A stretch of DNA of 5,954 bases, from the NCBI GenBank assembly GCA_001603685.1, contig LUZO01000272.1, forward strand, positions 1-5,954, given 5' to 3'. Of the stretch, positions 1 through 5,954 are shown piece by piece. A model generated the notes under the pieces. It saw only the letters and a list, made by a program, of their open reading frames with translations, had not been told where the DNA came from and searched no databases. The stretch is from Bacteroidales bacterium Bact_23 (GTDB taxonomy: Bacteria > Bacteroidota > Bacteroidia > Bacteroidales > Lentimicrobiaceae). How positions within the stretch are numbered: the stretch's first letter is position 1; every line of letters begins with the position of its first letter. Both the position numbers and the translations under genes were made by a program.

Positions 1-40
1 AACTGGCAACACACTGATATAAAGCCAATTAAATAATATA

Positions 41-76
41 AAAGCCGGTTTTATCAACCGGCTTTAGAAAATTTTT
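41..76. terminator. Bidirectional intrinsic terminator hairpin
   Basis: A perfect 10-bp inverted repeat (AAAGCCGGTT at 41-50, AACCGGCTTT at 56-65) encloses a 5-nt loop. Read leftward, the stem is followed by a U-rich run (TTTTATATTATTT across 44-32), which suits termination of the lipoprotein gene whose stop lies about 75 bp away at 140-142. Read rightward, the stem is followed by AGAAAATTTTT ending at 76, so it could also stop transcription entering from a gene to the left of the window. No gene end is visible at positions 1-40, so the second role is inference. Confidence 0.8.
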
Positions 77-100
77 CTGACATTTCAATTCTGACATTTC
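75..100. repeat. Short tandem direct repeat, 12-bp unit at 14-bp spacing
   Basis: TTCTGACATTTC occurs at 75-86 and again at 89-100, with a degenerate partial third copy just after (CAGCATTTCTG, 103-113). It lies between the lipoprotein stop codon and the terminator, so it would be in the 3' untranslated part of that mRNA. No function is evident; it may be local slippage. Confidence 0.5.
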
Positions 101-139
101 GTCAGCATTTCTGTCGCAGGGGGCATCGGGGCAGGCAAA

Positions 140-1192
140 TCAGTTACCAATTTTCTTAATGAATTTCAAATCCTCTTTAATCAGCCGCTCCTCGGTGGTT
201 GGGCCAACTTTCATTTTTACGCCGGGTGATTCGGTTGACTTCAGGTAACGGCATGAGAAAAGGCCAATACCATTATTAATGTTCGTATAATCCGGTTTAT
301 CCTGTACAATTCCCGCAGAGGGTTCATTCACTTCCATATAAGTGTTCAGTTCGTCGCCTGCAACAGCAAACAGAAACTCCACCCTGTTTACAAGTCGTGC
401 CACAACACTGTTTTCGTCAATTTCGCTACCCGGTTTATAAGGAATCTGGCTTCGGCAGACGCTAAAAAATGCGACCGGAGTATAAGACAGTTCGATAGAT
501 TCGCCACCCTGTACCGAAGAGGATTTCTCCGAACCGAAGTTCCAGTCGATATAGCGGGCAATGGTATCGCGGCTGGCACCGACCACCTCATCGAACCAGA
601 ACCGGATCGACACATTGTAACGCCTTCCGTTTTTGGCAGAATACCACTTGATTCGCTGATTGCTTTCGGCGGTAAAGTTGATGCTCTGCTGCCCCGGACG
701 CGGAATCTCGATCGAAAAATCATGAATCAGCGGAGTCTGAGCAGTCACCAGTTTACCGGTGCGCCTGTTTCTGATTTCAAGATGGTAGGTATATTCGCGA
801 GATGAGTAGTCAGACGGAATCTTAAATGCAGCTTTATAGACCAGTTGTTCGGGAGCATAGAATATTCCGGCCTCCTTATTATAAATTGAGGTGGTATCCA
901 TAACAAAGCTACGGGTTTCCACCGCCCTGTTTTTCTCAATAATCATTACATCGAGCTGGCCAAGATAGGAGCTGGAGTCTTTCTCTTTTGCATATTCAAG
1001 AGCATTGCCCTTGCCCAGAAACGCCTTGTTAATCTTCACATAATGAACGGAATCATTCTGGCTTAACAACCCGTAAACTACGGTTATATCAGACCAATTG
1101 GCAGAAACATCGAAATCGGTTTCGCAGGAATTAAAAAGGAAAGCGGCAGCAAGAATCAGTAAAAGCAGAAGTTTCTTCATTGGATTAGTCAT
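140..1192 (-). CDS. Outer-membrane lipoprotein, DUF4249-like
   Basis: The product is a 350-residue secreted lipoprotein of unknown function. A lysine pair (K6-K7) precedes a Leu/Ala-rich hydrophobic stretch (8-20) and a lipobox-like LFNSC ending at Cys23, the expected lipidation site. Residues after it (ETDFD) are acidic, which in Bacteroidota often goes with surface export. The mature part looks beta-rich, with ITVVYGLL (36-43), a Tyr-rich strand region near 134-140, TGKLVTAQTPL (145-155) and a C-terminal NNGIGLFSCRY (306-316). The opening strand, the TGK..TAQTP segment and the late N-G-x-G-x-F segment recall DUF4249 lipoproteins, which commonly accompany TonB-dependent receptors; the family call is from memory of the pattern. 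No receptor gene is adjacent here. The start may be either Met1 (1190-1192) or Met5 (1178-1180); Met5 gives the more typical MKK signal peptide. It is transcribed divergently from panB and ends at the hairpin at 41-65. Confidence 0.8.
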   Translation of the reverse strand: MTNPMKKLLLLLILAAAFLFNSCETDFDVSANWSDITVVYGLLSQNDSVHYVKINKAFLGKGNALEYAKEKDSSSYLGQLDVMIIEKNRAVETRSFVMDTTSIYNKEAGIFYAPEQLVYKAAFKIPSDYSSREYTYHLEIRNRRTGKLVTAQTPLIHDFSIEIPRPGQQSINFTAESNQRIKWYSAKNGRRYNVSIRFWFDEVVGASRDTIARYIDWNFGSEKSSSVQGGESIELSYTPVAFFSVCRSQIPYKPGSEIDENSVVARLVNRVEFLFAVAGDELNTYMEVNEPSAGIVQDKPDYTNINNGIGLFSCRYLKSTESPGVKMKVGPTTEERLIKEDLKFIKKIGN

Positions 1193-1238
1193 TAAACCGT
1201 TGGCAACAGAACAGACTGATTGTTATCGTTTATCGCTG

Positions 1239-1267
1239 CAAAATTAAACAAAACATTGAGAGATAAA
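1239..1267 (-). promoter_or_regulatory. Candidate Bacteroidota promoter of the lipoprotein gene
   Basis: On the minus strand, 1246-1239 reads TAATTTTG, an exact match to the TAnnTTTG -7 box of Bacteroidota primary-sigma promoters. About 17 nt further upstream is TTTA (1267-1264), a one-mismatch and slightly close-spaced version of the TTTG -33 box. Transcription would start near 1231-1235, leaving a leader of roughly 40 nt. The -7 box is good and the -33 box weak. Confidence 0.4.
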
Positions 1268-1326
1268 CATCTTTTGAGATAATAACTGCCGAATGAGCAG
1301 GCAGACGAGAAATAAAGTCCGGTTTA

Positions 1327-1358
1327 TTTGTTTTAGAGCGAAAAAACATTTTGCTTTG
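1327..1358 (+). promoter_or_regulatory. panB: Candidate Bacteroidota promoter of panB
   Basis: TTTG at 1327-1330 is followed after 20 nt by TTGCTTTG at 1351-1358, which matches the TAnnTTTG box at all but one fixed position. The spacing fits the -33/-7 arrangement of Bacteroidota promoters. Transcription would begin near 1363-1367, giving a panB leader of about 85 nt. The region is AT-rich, so a chance match is possible. Confidence 0.4.
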
Positions 1359-1386
1359 TAGTGGTTTTAAAACAATCCGTACCATC

Positions 1387-1418
1387 CTGCAACCTGGTGT
1401 AATTACCCGGCATTGCAG
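1387..1418 (+). other. Stem-loop in the predicted panB leader
   Basis: CTGCAA (1387-1392) pairs with TTGCAG (1413-1418). Inside it, CCTGG (1393-1397) faces CCCGG (1406-1410) with one mismatch, a 2-nt bulge (1411-1412) on the 3' side and an 8-nt loop. No T-run follows, so it is not a normal terminator. It lies between the candidate promoter and the panB start and does not cover the start codon. It matches no riboswitch class that I recognise, and chance is a realistic explanation. Confidence 0.25.
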
Positions 1419-1451
1419 TGGCTTTTAATTCTGACACCATAAAAAACTGTT

Positions 1452-2282
1452 ATGATAACACCCTCTATTTCAAAATTTGCGAATGTAACCAAGGTTACCA
1501 CGCATGTACTTCAGGAGATGAAACTGAAGGATGAAAAGATTGCCATGCTGACAGCCTATGATTATTCCATGGCCCGTTTGCTCGACAAGGCAGGGATTGA
1601 TGTTATTCTGGTTGGTGATTCTGCCTCGAATGTGATGGCAGGCCACACCTCTACCCTTCCGATTACACTGAATGAGATGATTTACCATGCCTCCTCGGTG
1701 GTAAGGGCCGTAAAGCGTGCGCTGGTGGTTACCGATCTTCCTTTCGGCACCTATCAGGGCAATTCGAAAGAGGCGCTGAACTCTGCCATCCGGATTATGA
1801 AGGAGTCGGGATCAGACTCTGTGAAAATGGAGGGGGGAAGTGAAATTCTTGAATCGATTGACAGAATCCTCTGCGCCGGAATTCCGGTGATGGGCCACCT
1901 GGGGCTTACCCCGCAGTCGATTCACAAATTCGGAACCTATGTGGTAAGAGCCACCGAAGAGAAAGAGGCGCAGAAACTGATTGAAGATGCCCATCTGCTC
2001 GAAAAAGCCGGCTGTTTCAGCATTGTACTTGAGAAAATTCCCGCCAAACTGGCCGCCCGCGTAGCCAGTGAGGTAAAAATCCCGATTATCGGCATTGGTG
2101 CCGGGCCTGATGTTGACGGCCAGGTACTTGTTTTACACGATATGCTGGGCATTACCCAGGAGTTCTCGCCCCGTTTCCTGCGAAGATACAGCGACCTGAG
2201 CGAAGAGATTCAGGATTCGGTAAAGGCGTATATTAAAGATGTGAAGACTGTAGATTTCCCGAACGAAAGAGAACAGTATTAA
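1452..2282 (+). CDS. panB: 3-methyl-2-oxobutanoate hydroxymethyltransferase (ketopantoate hydroxymethyltransferase)
   Basis: PanB transfers a hydroxymethyl group from 5,10-methylenetetrahydrofolate to 3-methyl-2-oxobutanoate, giving 2-dehydropantoate, the first committed step to pantothenate and coenzyme A. It is a cytoplasmic Mg2+-dependent TIM-barrel enzyme. The 276-residue product is full length (E. coli PanB is 264), with about 11 extra residues at the N terminus. Family signatures are clear: LTAYDYSMA (33-41), ILVGDSASNVMAG (52-64) with metal and substrate residues D56 and S57, TDLPFGTY (94-101) with D95, VKMEGG (124-129) with K125 and E127, GHLGLTPQS (148-156), the catalytic-type Glu194 in IVLEKIP, and IGIGAGPDVDGQVLVLHD (213-230). 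All expected active-site residues are present. An in-frame TAA at 1440-1442 lies just upstream, so the ATG at 1452 is the first usable start, and the residues before the core (KVTTHVLQEMK) fit Bacteroidota homologues. panC and panD are not in the window. The next gene starts 69 bp downstream on the same strand. Confidence 0.97.
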   Translation: MITPSISKFANVTKVTTHVLQEMKLKDEKIAMLTAYDYSMARLLDKAGIDVILVGDSASNVMAGHTSTLPITLNEMIYHASSVVRAVKRALVVTDLPFGTYQGNSKEALNSAIRIMKESGSDSVKMEGGSEILESIDRILCAGIPVMGHLGLTPQSIHKFGTYVVRATEEKEAQKLIEDAHLLEKAGCFSIVLEKIPAKLAARVASEVKIPIIGIGAGPDVDGQVLVLHDMLGITQEFSPRFLRRYSDLSEEIQDSVKAYIKDVKTVDFPNEREQY

Positions 2283-2351
2283 AGAGATACCCTTTTAAAA
2301 CGCCATTCTCGTTTGTTGAACCGCGCTCCGGCCTGTTTATCCGATTTTGCC

Positions 2352-3041
2352 ATGACTGCATTCCCGGAAATTCTGTATGAAGACAATCATCTGCTTATTG
2401 TCAATAAGCAGCCGGGGGATATTGTGCAGGGCGACAAAACCGGCGATATCTCACTGGTTGACAACCTGAAAGAATATATCAGGGAGCAATACAACAAACC
2501 CGGCGCAGTATTTCTGGGCCTGGTGCACCGGCTCGACCGGCCCGTTAGCGGAGCGGTGATTTTTGCCAAAACTTCCAAAGCCCTTACCCGGATGACGCAA
2601 ATGCTGAAAAACAGGGAAATCACGAAAACCTATCTTGCTGTGGTTGATAATATTCCTGTTCCGGAGGAAGGCGTTCTGGTGCATTACCTCAGGAAAAACG
2701 AGAAGCAAAACAAGTCGTATCAGGCGGACGAAGGCTCACCGGGAGCAAAAAGATCGGAATTGAATTACAGGCTGGTCTCTTCCGGAAAGACATGGCATCT
2801 GATTGAGGTACAACTAATTACAGGACGGCACCACCAGATCAGGGCGCAACTCTCCCTGATAGGCTGCCACATAAAAGGCGACCTGAAATATGGCGCCGCC
2901 CGCTCAAACCCCGACGGTTCAATCAGTCTGCACGCACGAAAGGTCAGCTTCGTTCATCCGGTGAGCAAACAGGTGATTGCCATTGTGGCACCGTTCCCTG
3001 ATAATCCTGAATGGCAGTATTTTGAGACCGGAAATCATTAA
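2352..3041 (+). CDS. RluA-family RNA pseudouridine synthase (no S4 domain)
   Basis: This family isomerises uridine to pseudouridine in rRNA or tRNA; the target here cannot be told from sequence. From the ATG at 2352 the protein has 229 residues. It opens with ILYEDNHLLIVNKQPGD (7-23), the usual start of the catalytic domain. Next come HRLDRPVSGAVIFAK (59-73) with catalytic Asp62, KTYLAVV (92-98) with the conserved Tyr94, TGRHHQIRAQL (157-167), and LHARKVSFVHP (193-203). There is no N-terminal S4 RNA-binding domain, which makes it a short RluA/TruC-like form unlike RluC or RluD. The reading frame extends upstream to a TTG at 2313, but that would add 13 residues (LNRAPACLSDFA...) unlike the family, so the ATG at 2352 (MTAFPEILYEDN) is preferred. 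It sits 69 bp after panB and 123 bp before the next gene, both same strand, with no clear terminator between, so co-transcription with panB is plausible. Confidence 0.93.
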   Translation: MTAFPEILYEDNHLLIVNKQPGDIVQGDKTGDISLVDNLKEYIREQYNKPGAVFLGLVHRLDRPVSGAVIFAKTSKALTRMTQMLKNREITKTYLAVVDNIPVPEEGVLVHYLRKNEKQNKSYQADEGSPGAKRSELNYRLVSSGKTWHLIEVQLITGRHHQIRAQLSLIGCHIKGDLKYGAARSNPDGSISLHARKVSFVHPVSKQVIAIVAPFPDNPEWQYFETGNH

Positions 3042-3060
3042 CTTCAGATCCTGAAATGCC

Positions 3061-3072
3061 GGAAAGCTTTCC
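3061..3072. repeat. 12-bp perfect palindrome in the intergenic gap
   Basis: GGAAAGCTTTCC at 3061-3072 is self-complementary without a loop, lying 20 bp after the pseudouridine synthase stop. As RNA it would form only a poor hairpin, and no U-tract follows, so it is not a convincing terminator. It could be a dimeric protein-binding site for the gene starting at 3165, but this is speculation. The rest of the 3042-3164 gap shows no clear TAnnTTTG promoter box. Confidence 0.3.
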
Positions 3073-3164
3073 TGCAGATGCTTTTCCATCCAATAGTGGG
3101 ACGGCATATCAGCAAATGGCGGAAAGATAAATCATTCATCCTTAAAATCAGATAAAGCATAACG

Positions 3165-5954
3165 GTGAAAACACGATTTCTCACAGTAATATCTTTCCTT
3201 TTTGCCACCCTGCCCCTGTTTGTCCGGGGCCAGTATTACGACATCGGGCAGGCTCCGGCCTCAACCCGATGGATGAAGATCGACACCGGAAATTTCAGGT
3301 TTATTTTTCCCGATTATCTCACTGAGCAGGCGCGGGAAACAGCCATTTATTTCACTTCCAGAGCGGATGAAGTTACCTCGGGTCTGAAGGTAAAACCACG
3401 CAAAACGCCGGTGATTCTGCATCCCCGCAGTGCAATTTCGAACGCCTACGCCATCTGGGCGCCCCGAAGGATTGAGGTATTTACCACCCCGCCCCAGGAT
3501 ATTTACGCGCAGCCCTGGCTGCATCAGCTGGCGTTGCATGAATACCGCCACATCGCCCAGATCTCGAAAACCGATCAGGGAATTACCCATGCGCTTGGAT
3601 ATCTGTTTGGACAGCAGATAAATGCAGCGTTTACCGGACTGTTTGTCCCTTCCTGGTTTCTGGAGGGGGATGCGGTAGTGGCCGAAACCGCTTTAAGTCA
3701 GGCAGGACGGGGAAGGGCTCCCGCCTTCAATGCCCCGCTGCGGGCCATTATGGCTGAAAAAGGCATCTACAGCTATCCGAAGGCTTCGCTGGGTTCATAC
3801 AGGGATTTTGTTCCCGATATCTATGCCGTGGGATATCACATCATCGCCGCATCCAGAATGAGTTACGGCAAAGAGCCCTGGAACAGTGCGATGAATTTCG
3901 TTGCCCGGAAGCCGATGGTTATCACTCCCTTCAACTGCGGCCTTAAGAAAGTTACCGGACTGAATAAAAGGAAAACCTATTATCAGTCGATGAATTACCT
4001 CAACAACCTCTGGGAAGGCAGGCAGTCCGGCGATGGCGCCGCGCGCATAAATCCGGAAAGGGCGGTAAGCTACACCAGCTACCACTATCCGCAGCAGACG
4101 GGCGATTCGTCCTTTATTGCGCTAAAAACCTCACTGCACGCAATCCCGCGGATTGTTAGGATAGAAACTTCCGGAAAAGAGACCCTGCTGCACACGCCGG
4201 GGTATGTGTTCGACAACCACATTTCGTATGGCAACGGAATCGTGGTATGGTCGGAATACCGCCCGCATGTTCGCTGGGAAACGGTAAGCCACACCGACCT
4301 CGTTTATCTGGATACCCAAACCGGCAAAATCATCAGAAGAAAGTTTGCCGACAGGCTTTTCGCGCCATCCATCAGTCGTGACGGCAGCAAAACGGTTGCC
4401 ATCGGCAATGATGATGCCGGCAGGCAATACCTTGCCGTGATTCAGAATGGCAGCATGACAAAATATCCGCTTGCCGGCAGCATTTCGGGCTCGTACCCCC
4501 GCTGGTCGGATGATATGACCGCCATTGCTTTTATTGCCACCGCTGAAGCCGGCAAGGCGCTGATGCTGTTTAAGCCTGAAAACGGGGAATTCAGCGAGGT
4601 GCTGCCCTTTTCATATTCGGAAATCAGCGAACCGGTATTTTCGGGGCGTGATCTACTATTCACCGCATCGGTTGGCGGGAAAAGCCAGATTTGCCGCGTA
4701 AATCCTGAAACCGGAGAAGCCGTGGTACTGACGGCAGCGGCTTACGGCGCCTTTTCGCCTTCAGCAAACGGGAACACCCTTGCCTATCTGGAATACACCG
4801 CCGATGGAAGCCGGATTGCCTGCCGCGGCACCGGCAACCTGACAGGGCCGGTTTACCAACCCGATACCGATGCGTCGTGGCCGCTGGCCGCCGCACTCTC
4901 CGGCCAGGAAGGATATAAGGGGGAGAGATTTCAGGCAACTTCAGGCGGGTTAAAACCCGAAAAATATCAGAAAGCCGCCCATCTGTTCAACATTCACAGC
5001 TGGGCGCCGAGTTTTATCAATACCGACAGCGAAACGGCACAACCCGGGTTTTCGGTTATGAGCCAGAATCTGCTGAGTACCATGTTTGTAACGGCAGGAT
5101 ACGATTACAACATCCATGAAAGAGCCGGAATTGTGCGGACGGATGTTGTGTGGAAAGGATGGTATCCTGAACTTAGCGCCGGCATTTCGCACGGGATAAG
5201 GGCTGCAACCATGTCGGATGAGAATGGGAAGCATGTCCGGTACACCTGGAACGAAACCAGCCTGAAGCTATCAGTGGCGCAGGCGCTGAACTTTTCGCGC
5301 GGCCGCTATACAAAAGGGCTTTATGCCCAGATTTCCGATCATCTGATCAAAACCGGCAACTTCACTACGGAGCACAGCCAAAAAGCCGAGGGATTGTTCT
5401 CTGCCCTCTCCTACCGCCTGTTCAACTACGCTTATATGCGGCAGGCTTACCGCGATTTTGCGCCCCGGCTCGGATACAACATCGATGTGAGATACCGGCA
5501 TACGCCGTTTGGCGACATCGCCTCAGGACACCTTTTCGCTCTTCAGTCGCAGGTTTTCCTTCCCGGCTTCGGCGCCAACAACTCGCTTTCGGTCTATAGC
5601 GGCTTTCAGGAGGTAAGCCATGAAAAGTACCGGTTTATTGATGTTATCGGTTTCAGCCGGGGATACGCGGAATTGCCTGCAAGCGAAAAAGCCTACAGCC
5701 TGAAAATCACTTACCGCTTACCCCTTCGATATCCCGACACGCATCTGGGCGGCCTGTTATATGTGAAAAGAATCCGGTGGGGCATGTTTTATGACACCAG
5801 CAGGCTGATTACAGAAAACATCACGGGATATTACAACTCAGCGGGAGCCGACCTTACCTTCGATTACCACCTTTTCGGGCTGAGCACGCCGGTGAGTACA
5901 ACTTTCCGGACATCATACCTGATGAAACACAACGAAGCGGCATTTAATATACTT
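3165..5954 (+). CDS. Outer-membrane protein with metallopeptidase-like, TolB-like propeller and C-terminal beta-barrel domains (3' end outside window)
   Basis: The frame is open for 930 codons to the window edge with no stop. An in-frame TAA at 3153-3155 and the absence of ATG before codon 39 make the GTG at 3165 the only start that gives a signal peptide: MKTR, a hydrophobic stretch (5-20), then likely cleavage at VRG|QYYD (22/23). Residues about 40-240 contain HEYRH (125-129) and WFLEGDAVVAET with Glu167, the HExxH...E zinc-site pattern of gluzincin (peptidase MA-like) proteins. Residues about 310-600 carry TolB/PD40-like blades: FAPSISRDGSK (399-409), YPRWSDD (444-450), EPVFSG (489-494) and FSPSANGNTLAY (530-541). 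After a linker with FNIHSWAP, residues about 628-930 show alternating aromatic strands, and a late GFSRGYAEL...SLKITYRLPL...LYVKRIRWGMFYDTS segment recalls the end of Omp85/surface-antigen barrels. Probably only a short C-terminal strand is missing. The substrate and role are unknown; the catalytic reading is inference from motif geometry. Base composition is more GC-rich than the lipoprotein gene. Confidence 0.9.
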   Translation, partial: MKTRFLTVISFLFATLPLFVRGQYYDIGQAPASTRWMKIDTGNFRFIFPDYLTEQARETAIYFTSRADEVTSGLKVKPRKTPVILHPRSAISNAYAIWAPRRIEVFTTPPQDIYAQPWLHQLALHEYRHIAQISKTDQGITHALGYLFGQQINAAFTGLFVPSWFLEGDAVVAETALSQAGRGRAPAFNAPLRAIMAEKGIYSYPKASLGSYRDFVPDIYAVGYHIIAASRMSYGKEPWNSAMNFVARKPMVITPFNCGLKKVTGLNKRKTYYQSMNYLNNLWEGRQSGDGAARINPERAVSYTSYHYPQQTGDSSFIALKTSLHAIPRIVRIETSGKETLLHTPGYVFDNHISYGNGIVVWSEYRPHVRWETVSHTDLVYLDTQTGKIIRRKFADRLFAPSISRDGSKTVAIGNDDAGRQYLAVIQNGSMTKYPLAGSISGSYPRWSDDMTAIAFIATAEAGKALMLFKPENGEFSEVLPFSYSEISEPVFSGRDLLFTASVGGKSQICRVNPETGEAVVLTAAAYGAFSPSANGNTLAYLEYTADGSRIACRGTGNLTGPVYQPDTDASWPLAAALSGQEGYKGERFQATSGGLKPEKYQKAAHLFNIHSWAPSFINTDSETAQPGFSVMSQNLLSTMFVTAGYDYNIHERAGIVRTDVVWKGWYPELSAGISHGIRAATMSDENGKHVRYTWNETSLKLSVAQALNFSRGRYTKGLYAQISDHLIKTGNFTTEHSQKAEGLFSALSYRLFNYAYMRQAYRDFAPRLGYNIDVRYRHTPFGDIASGHLFALQSQVFLPGFGANNSLSVYSGFQEVSHEKYRFIDVIGFSRGYAELPASEKAYSLKITYRLPLRYPDTHLGGLLYVKRIRWGMFYDTSRLITENITGYYNSAGADLTFDYHLFGLSTPVSTTFRTSYLMKHNEAAFNIL

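Noticed and set aside
388..723. 111-codon minus-strand frame overlapping the lipoprotein gene
   Set aside because: The 350-codon lipoprotein frame has a signal peptide and lipobox; the overlapping frame has neither and is Arg/Ser-rich, typical of out-of-frame translation.
87..1436. AATTCTGACA shared between 87-96 and 1427-1436
   Set aside because: A 10-base match in AT-rich intergenic DNA is expected by chance at modest rates, and no flanking similarity extends it, so it is not evidence of a mobile-element boundary.
2313..2351. TTG start extending the pseudouridine synthase by 13 residues
   Set aside because: The added residues do not resemble the family, and an ATG at 2352 gives the normal N terminus.
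3061..3072. Palindrome considered as a terminator after the pseudouridine synthase gene
   Set aside because: It has no loop of its own and is not followed by a U-tract.
3261..3590. 109-codon minus-strand frame, and several more minus-strand frames between 3795 and 5501
   Set aside because: All are antisense to the continuous, motif-rich frame that starts at 3165. GC-rich coding DNA produces such long antisense frames, and their translations look low in structure.
3430..3621. 63-codon plus-strand frame inside the large gene
   Set aside because: It lies wholly within the large rightward coding region in another frame, and its Arg/Pro-rich translation has no family features.

Overview
The window looks like ordinary chromosomal DNA from a member of the Bacteroidota, probably Bacteroidales-like. 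The reasons are a lipoprotein whose cysteine is followed by acidic residues, promoter boxes of the TTTG/TAnnTTTG type instead of -35/-10 boxes, weak or absent Shine-Dalgarno sequences, and a large outer-membrane protein ending at a G-Q signal-peptide junction. The assignment rests on these features alone, because no database search was possible.

Layout: positions 1-139 hold a perfect 10-bp hairpin terminator, probably bidirectional, and a short imperfect direct repeat. A lipoprotein gene (about DUF4249-like) runs leftward from 1192 to 140. A divergent intergenic region (1193-1451) carries a candidate promoter for each side and a stem-loop in the panB leader. Rightward genes follow: panB (1452-2282, pantothenate/CoA biosynthesis), an RluA-family pseudouridine synthase (2352-3041), and a large gene from 3165 that runs off the right edge. 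The last one encodes at least 930 residues: a signal peptide, a gluzincin-like HExxH...E metallopeptidase domain, a TolB/PD40-like beta-propeller and a C-terminal outer-membrane beta-barrel resembling the surface-antigen (Omp85) barrel.

The three rightward genes lie 69 and 123 bp apart with no convincing terminator between them, so they may be read through from the panB promoter. Their functions (cofactor synthesis, RNA modification, envelope) do not form an obvious pathway. The most interesting object is the peptidase-propeller-barrel protein. I see no mobile element, tRNA, rRNA or CRISPR array.
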